Positions 13,301 through 22,786 of a DNA stretch of 64,000 bases are shown here, piece after piece. The stretch lies in the NCBI GenBank assembly GCA_031216445.1, contig CM062205.1, forward strand, positions 17,135,001 to 17,199,000, in the 5' to 3' direction. Each line of letters starts with the position of its first letter. Positions within the stretch are counted from its first letter, which is position 1. This stretch comes from Lateolabrax maculatus (taxonomy: Eukaryota; Chordata; Actinopteri; Acropomatiformes; Lateolabracidae). The position numbers were made by a program, and so were the translations under genes. Under the pieces are notes generated by a model. It was not told the DNA's origin. It saw only the letters and a list, made by a program, of their open reading frames with translations, and did no database searches.

Positions 13301-16300
13301 AATTAAGTTTATTTTTAGTTGAGTGATCTGCCTTCCAGCCTCTCAAATGTGAATATCTTTGAGTTTTGGACTTTTTGTTTGAACAAAACAAGCCGCATGC
13401 AGACGTCATATTGGGCTCTGAGAACACATAATGGGTATTTTTCAGTACTTGTGGACATTTTATAGAAGTCATTAGTCTGTTAATAAAAAAAATAAAAATA
13501 AATAAAAAGGTTCCCTGTGGAGTTTTCAATTCATCTATTTAAAGAGGATGGTATCGCAACAGAAATATATTCTTATAATGACATTTTTTATTTTCATCAT
13601 CTGTCAGATATTTCTCACAGAGCTTTTGAGGATGTTGTGAGCGTCTCTCGTGATGAAGCCTCTCTGAGCTCTCCAGAGGTTTTAAGGAGACTCGAATGCT
13701 CCGAAGACAGAATCCCAGAACGGTTCCACACGTCTGTTCTCGGCTCTCGCCTATCCGAGTTCAGCGCTCTGAACAGCACAGGCCTGGATTTCCCCCACAT
13801 CAAGACTTCTCCCAGGGTTGTGATGGAGCCTCCACACTCCAGGACCATCACACCAGATCCAGCCACACAGAGTACCCACTCCCCAGGATCCATGTCTGAC
13901 AACTTCTCCATGCTCGACTCACTGGACACTGACAAAGTATGTGGTCTAACACTCCCGTACATGCTTCCTTTTGGGGCATTTTGTAAGGAGCTCTTTTTTT
14001 TTTTCTTTTTTTTTTTGGGTCAGATGTGGTTAAATATTTGTTTACGTTTTTGAAATTATTTTTTTCTTTCTTAGGCGCGTGAGTTGGAAGAGCTTGACCT
14101 AACAGCACCTCCATCTCCTCTTGGCTCCACATCTTCTTTGTCAGCACCAGAATGGGCCAGCGATGGATATGGCAGCAGTAAGTATTTCCACACTGAGCCT
14201 GATAGAAGTTGTTTGTGAAGATTGTCAGTTTGTCTTTTTATAGAGTTTGTTGACAATAAAAACTTTTTTTTTTTTAAAGTATCATCAGACTTACTTAACT
14301 CTTCGGTTCTCCTCTTGTGCTTCAGATGTGAGTTCAGAATTGGGTGCGAGGCTGAGAGTGGAGCTGGAACAGACTGAAAGGCTCGATGCTCAGTTTCTCG
14401 AGTATCTCCGCTGCAGAGGAATTAACCCCACAGTTAACACGGATAGTGCTGCAGGCAGTATGAGCTACAGTGATGACCTGTTGTCACCTGAGCTTCAGGT
14501 AGGCACCATTTATACTTGGCAGTAATTCTATTTATTTGACAGTAAGACTACATTTTACTCAGTTTCTCTCTTCATCTTTCTGCAGGGTCTGTTGAAGAAA
14601 GTGTATCAAGAAAGCTGCCGAATTCTCACTTTGTCCCAACGTCGTGCCACTTCCTCAACCCAACCTCACGTCTCGGACTTAAAAGTCTTTTCATTGAGCC
14701 AGACACAGCATCATTCTGAAGATGGCTCCATCCTACTGGAGCACCGGGACAAATCATCTTCTGACCCCCCCATGAGCTGGCAGCAGGAGAAGAGGGCACT
14801 GCAGGAGACTGTGATTGCTCTCCGAGAGCTGCTCTGTCGAATGGCCCAGAGACAAGTGAGTGTCTATGATTTTAAAGACGCTTTACAATTATTTAGCAAA
14901 TGGAAAATTGGTTTTAAATCTTTAGGTAGTGGCATGACACTATAACATTGCCAGCTTGGCTGATTACTTTCTTCTTTCTTTCTCAGAGTGACTACAGAGG
15001 TGATGATGGCTGGCACAGAGATCGGCTCCTGACCAATGGACAGGCTGAATCCCAACTGAGGGCAGAGCTGGAGGAGAGTCAGAAACACCTGAAATGTGCT
15101 CATGACACTCAGCAAGAGCAAAAGAACAAAATACAGTCACTCAGGTATATTACACACATTGATTGACAGCATTCAACCACACCTTCTCTGCAAATTGACA
15201 TGTTATACAAAAGCAATTTGTAATCACGAATATGTATTGTTCTAACGTTGTTTAGAGAATCTTGGTTCCTCAGTTCTTTATGTGGTTGTAGGTAATGGTG
15301 CTTGTATGAACTTTGGATCTATTCACCATGTTCCTGTCACACAAACATCCTTTCATGTAATACAACCAAAAGTGGTGAAAAGTAAGGTAAGAATTCTGCT
15401 TTTCTCCAGGCTCGCTGTAGATCAAAGTGAGGAAGCTTTCAGAAGAGAGCAGACCAGAGTCCAGGAGCTTCAACAACAACTGGAGCAGGAGAGAGCTCTG
15501 AGTCTCCGTAAGGACAGAGAGGAGGAGGAAAGGAGAGGGGTAAGACGAGAACTAAAAACATGCATACTGAACATACTGTAAACTCATGTAAAAGCCGGTA
15601 TACAAATGATCAAATAATAGCAGGCGTTCAGCACAACCTAAAACAGACCAGGTGACAAAAACATGTGGGGCGAGTACGGCAGCTTTCATTGTAAATTTAG
15701 TATATTCTACATTTCCACAGCACTAATTGAATTAGTACAACAGTCATGTCATACCCACCAATCTGCTGCTGAGTTTCTCTTCTTTAACTGAAATGTTTTC
15801 ATACTCTTCTTTACCATACCTTACCATTACCATGTTTCCGCTGATTTTCAAAGATGAAACAATGTGAAGAATCCAGAGTGCGTTAACCAGAGTGCACTTG
15901 GGCTTTCCCTTTTTAAACTATGAAAGATGACCCTCTCCTTCCTTCTGCAGGCTGTGCAAGTATCTTCTGAGCAGCAGAGGGCAGAGGTCATGGCTCTGAA
16001 GGGTCAGGTGGAGCAGGAGAGGGTGGCCTGCAGCAACGTCAGACAGGAGCTTCAGATTGAACAGTCCCGCAGTGTGCTGCTGGAGAAACGCCTAGAAGAC
16101 ACCCAGAAGGAGCTAGAAGATGAACGGCAACTTTCTGCTCACCAGCAAGAGCTCAACTTGCAAGAAAAGACTCGTCTTGAGCGCCTCCTGTCTGAAGCAG
16201 AATCTCGCTCAGCAGAAATTCACTCTAAGATCGCAGATGCTCACAAGAAGCTTGATGAAGAGAGAGACCGTTACTCCAGGCAGGTGGATGAACTCAGCCG

Positions 16301-18474
16301 CAGACACGAGGCGGATGAAGCTAGAGACAGGAAGTTCATCTCCGACATGCGTTTCCAGCTAGAGCAGGAGCGAAGGCAAGGGGAGGAGCTGGCAGCCGTG
16401 ATGGACAAACTGAGGGCTGAGCTGCTGCACAGCAGAAGGAAATGGGAAGAGGAGGACAGAACCAGGAGGGTGGAGCTGCAGAAGGAGCAGGAGGCCGCCA
16501 CCCGACATCGTGTAGCTATGGAGACCTTGAAGGAGCAGAAAGAGGAAGCCAGCCGCGCTTTGGAGGTGGAGCGAGAGCGGTCCAGACGCCAAGGGGTGGA
16601 GCTGGCTGAGCTGAAGGAGAGACTGCGACTGCTGAAGGACAGGGAGAGGGACAGGGAGGAGCAGTGGGAGAGAGAGAGGAGGAAGGGGAGGCAAGAGCAG
16701 ATAGAAAAGGAGAGACGACAGGAGAGGACCAATAACAAACTGGTAAAATATTTTAGTAAAATAGTATAAGAAAATAGATCTTATACTTCTTTACTATACT
16801 CACTACTTTCACAAACATAATGCTCTTATATTGGATACACACAAACACCTTGTAAAAATTTCTGACTCTAGTGTGAGTTGGAGCAGTTGAGGCAACAGGA
16901 CCAGCAGCGCATGCAGGAGCTGCAGCGCACCCTGGCAGAGCTGGAAAGAGAGGAGAAAGAGATGGCTGCTCAGAGGTTGTCCAGACAAACCACAGGACAG
17001 CAACACCCAAGTACCTTCCAGTCAGGCAGCACACAACAAAACCAGCAGGTACACAAGTGGTTGTTACACTGTGATTCTTGTGCTGATATGTAATGCTGGT
17101 GATGTAAACTTACTGGACTGTTGGCAAAATGATTGTACTTTTCTCACCGTAGATGCCGTCCATACCATCACCCAATCTCCTGGAAAGGATGTTGAAAGAG
17201 AACTCGGAGCTGACCGAGCGCGTGACGTCACTGAGTCAGGAGAGGGCCACTCTCAAACATAGACTGACCTGCCTGGAGCGACAGCTGCGGCGCACAGAGA
17301 ATGAGCTCGCCAAGGTCACCACAGAAACTGAAAACAGACCCATCAGTGATGTGACCAGCAACACCAAGGTCAGTAGGAAACACGTGCTGTTACACACATT
17401 TTCTTATGATACAAACAATGGCATAATATTAAAAAAGAAAATTGAATCAGCTCTCCAAGAACAGAGTTTACAAGATGAATCACTGCAGTGTTTTGTATGC
17501 TGTTGATATTTATTTATTTATTTAGGCACCCCCACTCTAATAGAATTGCTGTCATCCTAAATGGTGTCTTTGTATTTTTCTATTCATTTTTCAAGTCTGA
17601 ATGTGTATGCTGTTTAAAGTACAGCTCTGCAGCCACTTTGACTTGTCACAGCAGGAAAACCAAAGTTGTAGTTAATAACATTAATGACTGCTCCATTCTG
17701 TGTAAGTGTCCCGGTAGGCCATGCCAAAGCATGCATAATAACAGGGCTCTAGAATTGGAGCACTGGAATATAATCCAGCCATGATTAATGTTAATTACAC
17801 CCGTGCTTTCTTGCTAATAGATGTCAAAAATGTTTGCTGTGAGAAAAATCTGTTAAATTCAGCTGGCATGGTGGAATATTGTGTAATTGATTGTAAAAAT
17901 GACTCCCCTAACCAGAAATTACCTTGTGAGTCAGCTGCAAAAGCATTTACAAGTGTTGAATTTCAGAGCTCAGTTGGAGTAGTACAGCGACTGTTACACT
18001 GATATAACACAGTGATGAAACAATTACAACCTCTGTTTGCAGGTGCAGCGTTTGTATGAGCGTTACCTGCGTGCTGAGAGCTTCAGGAAAGCTCTGGTGT
18101 ACCAGAAACGTTACCTGCTGCTGCTGTTGGGAGGTTTCCAGGAGTGTGAGCAGGCCACACTGTGTCTCATCGCCCATATGGGGGCACGGCCGTCAACGCC
18201 ACTGTCCTCCCAGCGCAGACCCCTCGGACGATTCAGGGCTGCTGTTCGAGCTGTCATTGCTATCTCAAGGTAGGGAGCACACCAGGATGTAAGAGTTACC
18301 TCAGCCTTGTGTATGGAAAAAAGTGATCACACCTTTTTTTTTTTTTATCAGAATGCGGTTCCTGACCAGGAAATGGCACAGAGCGATCAGAAGATTATCT
18401 GTATCTGGGACTGTCAATGGGCATGCTCCAGGTAAGCTCAGTGAACACACCTTATGATAACATGCATCACTTGG

Positions 18475-18519
<45 letters not shown>

Positions 18520-20883
18520 TTGGTGGATTTTTAATCGTAATGTCTCTTACAGGTCCAAAAGCTGAAGTTTTAAGGCAGCAACAGCCGAGATTAAATTTTG
18601 ACTCGCCACCTAACAGAGACAGCAGTGCCGTCAACAGAGACCCAGTGTCAGCCCTTGTTCCACCCACCAAATCACCCTTCAGGTTGCACAACAGGTTTGT
18701 GAAAAATCCGCTTTACATTGTGAAGTGGAAGACTTCATACATATTTTAATGGAATTAAACTAATTTTGTGCGCTTTCTTATTTCAGCAGGTCGTACTCTA
18801 GCACCAGTCTGGCCTCGGGGCATTCAGGAGGAACGTCCCAGGATCCAGAGCTATCCCTGACAGAATATATCCACCATCTAGAGAAAGTCCAGCAGCGGTT
18901 GGTGGGAGCCAGGCAAGGTGAGCAGCATTAATAATAAGTAAGGTGAAGCTGGTGAATTTCAGGACAAAAGATGGAGTTGAATGCACCATGGTGGAGGAAA
19001 TTCTAAAGAGCCGTCATAAATGTTGTGCACAGTGGAAAAACAGGGTGTTACTGCAACACAGTAAAATTTACATTGGTGTTTATGTGTGCAGTAAGGTTAG
19101 AAATTACACTGGTGATTGGACCCACAAGGCATCCGAGTGGTATCACACTGGGAGATGTTACAGGGCACTGGGGTTATGTTTTACAGCTCTTGCGCTGAGA
19201 TCAGACCACACAATATCAGCCTGTTAATTGCCCGAATGAAAAAGAGAGTCGGACCCAACAGTTTAGTTTTATCCCTTGTAGTATCATAGTGGAAGATGAC
19301 TGACCAAAGCAGCATCTAGGATCCCAAAAGAGCACAGACCACTTTTCTGTGAACTGTAAACATGGCAAAGTGAGCAATTATGTCTTTTTATGCCACACTC
19401 ACTGTCTTTCTGTTGACTGTTATTCATAAAACTGTGTTTACTTACACAAACATTTGCTGATAGGTCATGCCCAACATGTAGTCTGTCGGCCAAGTCACTG
19501 CAAGAATGAATAAACATGATTGCTTAATCTGACACAATGACTGCATCAGAAGACATATGTTGTGTTGTCTGATCCCAGCATTAGATGCATGTCTCCTAAT
19601 TTGGTCACCCGTTTTCCAGGAAGTGTTTTTCCCATTCATCTGAGAGACGTACACAAAAAATGCTTCTGGTTACAGAGTTTATTATCAGACAAGTAATTCT
19701 AGAAAAAATTCTGATTTTGTCCTGGGCGGCCCCACACTTCCTGCAAAACAGCATGTTATTAAATCCCACAAAACCTGTGTGCTCTATCATCTCCCAACCT
19801 AGTAAGCAAGACTCATTTAGCCCTGCCCCCTAAAGAGGAAAGGAGGATACAGTCAGCCTGTTCCCCTGATATGATTGGTTATCGGCAGCGCTGGCTGCAG
19901 GAGAACAGGACGTGGCTCTACCTGAGCTGCTTGTCGCCCCTTTACCTGAATGGTCCAGGTGAGTGTGAGTGTAACATACTCACTCCGCCCAACAATAAAG
20001 CAGCACAATGCACCGGTCAGGACGGGTGCTGACGTGCCACCGGTCACTGAGTGCACTAGATTAGAGGTGCTAACACTCTGGTCTGAGACGTACAAGTCCT
20101 GAAGGTTTCTGATCCTCCTATATGTTTAATTCATGTTAATTTGATAAGCTATAATGACAATGTATAACTTTACTACTGACTTCAAAGTCAGTCCATAATT
20201 TTTCGTTATTTTTAAATGCGATTTGCCTACTAGGAGGGGAGTGACTTCGTCTTGCAGGTTTTTGTTGCTGAGACAGTGTGACAGCCCTGCTGACGATGGA
20301 CTATTTGTTGTGTTTTTTTGTTGTGTTTTTTCTTCATTGCAGGAGCATTTTCTCATGTATTGTTTTACAGACGGAATATTTAATCTGATGTTATAGGATG
20401 TTCTGCTGATGTGCCTCTGCAATATTTACTGATGCGTTAAATTACTTGAAAAACGTTCAGGCTTTCAGCAGCAACGCATTAGTGGCAGATATTCACCCAA
20501 AAAAGATGTGCAGGCTGCAAATGTTTTTGTTAGGGCTGTTGTTTTTGATAACAAACGGTATTGTTTACTTATAAGTGAGTTCAAAGTTATAATTCAGGAC
20601 TTGTATATCAATTTTATTTACACTTTTATTTTTAAAGAAATGCACAGGTGAGAGATTGTTGGCTTTGGTCAACATATGTGTTTAGTCAAAGAAATACAAG
20701 GCAGACCATCACTGGTGGTTTGTTTTGGACATTACGATAGCTCAGGTGTAGATTTTATGTTACTAAACTTACTTACTAAAGAGAAAAGGATGCTATTCAC
20801 CATGACTTAGTTGTTGTTTTTTTGTGTGTGTCCTAGCAGGTTCGTCTGTTCTCCACCCCGACCCGAAGTTGTTCGACCACTGA
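374..20883 (+). CDS. pcnt: Pericentrin, C-terminal ~2500 residues (5' end outside window)
   Basis: Giant coiled-coil scaffold of pericentriolar material; it anchors gamma-tubulin complexes and regulatory kinases at the centrosome. The translated exons are almost wholly heptad-rich Glu/Lys/Gln/Leu coiled coil, interrupted by a Ser/Pro-rich stretch (13608-14498), and end in the PACT domain. Diagnostic pieces are LGNMDTLEATYLKEV (exon 1), HEVSDSQ (exon 19), SSPEVLR (exon 22) and SLTEYIHHLE near the C-terminus, which separate it from the other PACT protein AKAP9. Coding exons: 374-827, 976-1173, 1324-1395, 2014-2118, 2417-2569, 3324-3470, 5531-5691, 5782-5948, 6171-6352, 6477-6639, 6885-7127, 7648-7880, 8079-8186, 8489-8509 (micro), 8895-9131, 9230-9403, 9686-9838, 10250-10429, 10528-11544, 12688-12858, 13021-13210, 13608-13936, 14075-14177, 14326-14498, 14586-14855, 14987-15144, 15410-15539, 15951-16742, 16872-17048, 17153-17368, 18043-18269, 18352-18431, 18553-18694, 18787-18917, 20840-20883. 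All junction phases agree. Stop TGA at 20881. Introns hold microsatellites and repeat copies listed separately, otherwise nothing recognised. Confidence 0.93.
1841..1866. repeat. (ATGG)n microsatellite
   Basis: About six GGAT units in pcnt intron 3. Confidence 0.9.
2817..2854. repeat. (TG)n microsatellite
   Basis: About 19 perfect TG units in pcnt intron 5. Confidence 0.95.
3478..3577. repeat. Imperfect (CA/CG)n tract 7 bp after a pcnt donor
   Basis: 100 bp of alternating purine-pyrimidine (GCGCGC then CA with CG interruptions) starting directly after the donor at 3471. Such tracts favour Z-DNA. Confidence 0.95.
3958..4263 (+). repeat. Dispersed repeat family A, copy 2 (near full length)
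   Basis: The best copy: it opens with GATAAATCGATTAGTTGATT, contains GATTTGCTGCTTTTCACTAT, TTTTGACTGTTGGTCAGAC and GAAATTGTGATGGGCATTTT, and closes with GCAGATTAATGATCATTT and GTTGCAGCC. A non-autonomous DNA transposon is likely; I cannot name the family. In pcnt intron 6. Confidence 0.65.
5021..5061. repeat. (TG)n(CG)n microsatellite
   Basis: TG repeats followed by GCGCGCGCC in pcnt intron 6. Confidence 0.95.
7311..7345. repeat. (GT)n microsatellite
   Basis: About 17 GT units in the pcnt intron after exon 6885-7127. Confidence 0.95.
8489..8509 (+). other. pcnt: Candidate 21-nt in-frame microexon of pcnt
   Basis: The preceding exon ends at 8186 and the next begins at 8895, both phase 0. 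Between them 21 nt flanked by an AG (gctgtag) and a good donor (gtatga) encode FEDLVLQ, whose heptad-like hydrophobic spacing fits the surrounding coiled coil. Inclusion or skipping keeps the frame. The polypyrimidine tract is weak, so it may be alternatively spliced or spurious. Confidence 0.5.
10097..10148. repeat. (TTTA)n-(TCCA)n compound microsatellite
   Basis: About six TTTA units run directly into six CATC/TCCA units in a pcnt intron. Confidence 0.95.
10528..11544 (+). other. pcnt: Large 1017-nt coiled-coil exon of pcnt
   Basis: The longest coding exon in view, 339 codons, phase 0 at both ends. It begins with a coiled coil, passes a short Ser/Pro hinge (SPAPSPEP) just after the HEVSDSQ motif that is shared with mammalian pericentrin, and continues as about 250 residues of uninterrupted Glu/Lys-rich coiled coil. 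Confidence 0.9.
11545..12687 (+). other. pcnt intron 19
   Basis: 1143 bp with no recognised exon. Open frames around 11833-12163 have no family resemblance, and the segment 11930-12180 is GC-richer than its flanks, possibly an old insertion. Confidence 0.5.
13335..13500 (+). repeat. Dispersed repeat family A, copy 3 (diverged)
   Basis: Shares CAGCCTCTCAAATGTGAATA, GAGTTTTGGACT, ACAAAACAAGC and CATTTTATAGAAGTCATTAG with the family, in pcnt intron 21. The 5' end is missing. Confidence 0.55.
13670..13687 (+). other. pcnt: Separase-type cleavage motif SPEVLR in pericentrin
   Basis: Codons for S-P-E-V-L-R lie in a Ser/Pro-rich, non-coiled linker (exon 13608-13936). This fits the separase consensus (S/D)-x-E-x-x-R. 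Mammalian pericentrin (kendrin) is known to be cut by separase after the Arg of the same SPEVLR sequence to allow centriole disengagement. Cleavage in this fish is inferred from the conserved motif. Confidence 0.75.
15951..16742 (+). other. pcnt: 792-nt Arg/Glu-rich coiled-coil exon of pcnt
   Basis: 264 codons, phase 0 at both ends, a continuous and unusually charged coiled coil (many Glu-Arg-Glu runs) that precedes the PACT region. The opposite strand carries long open frames here only because the exon is so biased in composition. Confidence 0.9.
18043..18440 (+). other. pcnt: PACT centrosome-targeting domain of pericentrin
   Basis: Exons 18043-18269 and 18352-18431 encode YLRAESFRKALVYQKRYLLL followed by LLGGFQECEQATL and the basic stretch RFRAAVRAVIAISRMRF. 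This is the PACT (pericentrin-AKAP450 centrosomal targeting) module, including the hydrophobic-basic helix that binds calmodulin in the family. It targets the protein to the centrosome. Confidence 0.95.
18477..18517. repeat. (GT)n microsatellite
   Basis: About 20 GT units in the 121-bp intron inside the PACT-coding part of pcnt, 45 bp after the donor and about 35 bp before the acceptor. Confidence 0.95.
18918..20836 (+). other. Last pcnt intron
   Basis: 1.9 kb between the penultimate and the 44-nt terminal coding exon. A GC-richer block (19800-20110) may be an inserted element, but I recognise no family. No coding exon is seen. Confidence 0.5.
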
Positions 20884-22330
20884 AAGAATGAATGTCTCCT
20901 GTCTGCATTTTGTCCAAAACTGTCCATGCCTTATATCCATGTAGAAATATGTAGAAAGGAATATCGCACGTGTTGAATTGTTTAATGACATGTGATTTTT
21001 ATGTATTTAAGTACATAAATTATTTTTCAATATTTTCTATTAATTATAGTAATTTTTCTACTCTCTGTACTTGAGTACTTTGAAGGTCTCTCGTGAAATG
21101 TTGCAAGAACAAATGTTTCATTATTTTAAATAGTGCTGTTTGTTATTTTTCTACTAATGTTTTATACCCTTTTGTGCTATGTAAATAGGACTGATGTTGA
21201 TTGTACATGTGTCCAAATTTGCACTGGTTTTATACTGAAAATACGTGATCAATATAGCTAGTGAGTGCATTATTGCATAGAGTTGAACCATATGTGTTTT
21301 CTGTATTATCTATGATTTTACCATAAAGTTGATAAATATTTTAAACCTGTTTACAGGCTAATATTGTGTTTATTTTATGGCGACTCATTATTTAAGTATA
21401 TCCTGGAGTATCTGTCATTTTTGCACAATGAAGGTTCTTTAAGAAAAAAAATCATTAGATGTTTGATTGTTGTGCTATTTTTAAAAAAAAAAAAATTATT
21501 TAACCTTTCTACTGGATAGACTTGCTGAACATAAATTATCTTCTAATGCAATACCCTGTTAACAGTTACAATAACGTAAGAGGAACAAGAGTACTGTTGA
21601 AGAGAATAACAGGCAAACAGTGCACAGGTTCATTTAAAGCAGATGATCATTGATATTACTACTAGTGTAAAGTGATTCCTGATTAGTTAGACCATGGCCT
21701 ATTTCCCTTTTCATCAGTATTATTACATACATAATTTTATTTGTCCCAACTTCAAGGTTCATTATTTATCATTTTACAACACAGGTTTGCAATTAAAGTT
21801 GTAGTCCCTTCATGCTACACAAACATAAACCATATATACAGATAAGTACATTTAGAACCAACAGAATCAAATAAAATTTAAATAAAAACTATAGGTGGTT
21901 AATGTTATACATGTATACACCCAGGAAATATTTCTGTAGTGCATTTTTTGAATTATAATTTAAAAAGTAATTTTAAAAAGCAGCAACAAGGCTGTTGATT
22001 CCTACCAAGAAAAGACAAAAGATGCATGATAAAAGTAAAAATATGGATTATGAGCATGAAGTACTAAGTCAAACCTTTGTCTTTGTCTATCATAGCTTTA
22101 ACTCATAATTTACATTGCTAAGATAACGAGATAGTCAAACTTTTTACCTACTATGACAATTTTGACTTGCCAAGAGAATTGTTATTTTTCAATGTTTCAT
22201 CTTTTATTTCTTTTTTATTATTTTTTTTTAAATGGGCATTTTTATAAAGAGACTTTTAATTGATCACGCTCTATTGTTTGTTTTTTGGCAGCAAATCTAC
22301 TTTTCCAATATAAAATGTCACCAACCCCTA
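20884..22330 (+). other. pcnt 3' UTR and pcnt-senp2 intergenic DNA
   Basis: AT-rich sequence with no coding potential follows the pcnt stop. Possible poly(A) signals are ATTAAA at 21792 and AATAAA at 21870; I cannot tell which is used. Nothing else is recognised before the GC-rich senp2 promoter. Confidence 0.5.
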
Positions 22331-22379
22331 GACAGTAAAGTCTTTGTGAGTTACTGAGACATAGTAACCGGGACGTTCA

Positions 22380-22786
22380 CCAGTATTATGTAACAAAGAA
22401 TCGACATCTGAGCAGCTGCGCCGCAGAAAATCACAGTTCGATCTGCGACTGACGCTCCTCACCTCCACGGCGCGGGGTTCGTTCGTTTACGGACTCGGCG
22501 GGTGCCGCTCGTAGTCGCGCCTCCACTTCCTGTTGACATTCCAACGGTACTTTAGAACACCGCCCACCCGTTTCTCCGGTGACGTTTAAATCGTTCGCAC
22601 GTCGTCAAACGGCGTCACGTAATGACGCACGTCCTCCGCCGTTGAGTTCAGCGCCGCTAACGGTAACGCTAAGCTAAGTCAATGGCAGGCTGTGTGTCGT
22701 AGATCGTCGTTTGACAGCGTATCGGCGGCGAAACAGTCCTGGCCCGCGTTCAAGACCCCGTCACAATTTTCTCGTACTTGTCTGGG
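22380..22786 (+). promoter_or_regulatory. senp2: CpG-rich senp2 promoter and 5' UTR
   Basis: The sequence changes abruptly from AT-rich to CpG-dense just before the senp2 start. It holds an ETS-like CACTTCCTG (near 22525), TGACG half-sites (22579) and an inverted pair GCGTCA/TGACGC with a 5-bp spacer at 22612-22628, resembling ATF/CREB half-sites. No TATA box is evident, as usual for a housekeeping CpG promoter. Confidence 0.65.

Noticed and set aside
16271..16738. Long minus-strand open frame (155 codons) opposite pcnt
   Set aside because: Ser/Leu-rich mirror of a Glu/Arg-rich coiled-coil exon; no family resemblance. The same holds for minus-strand frames at 10831-11421.
374..20883. AKAP9 instead of pericentrin
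   Set aside because: AKAP9 shares the PACT domain, but LGNMDTLEATYLKEV, HEVSDSQ, SSPEVLR and SLTEYIHHLE are pericentrin features.
22778..22786. Upstream TTG start for senp2
   Set aside because: The first ATG at 22787 gives the conserved MYGW start; a non-ATG start is unnecessary.
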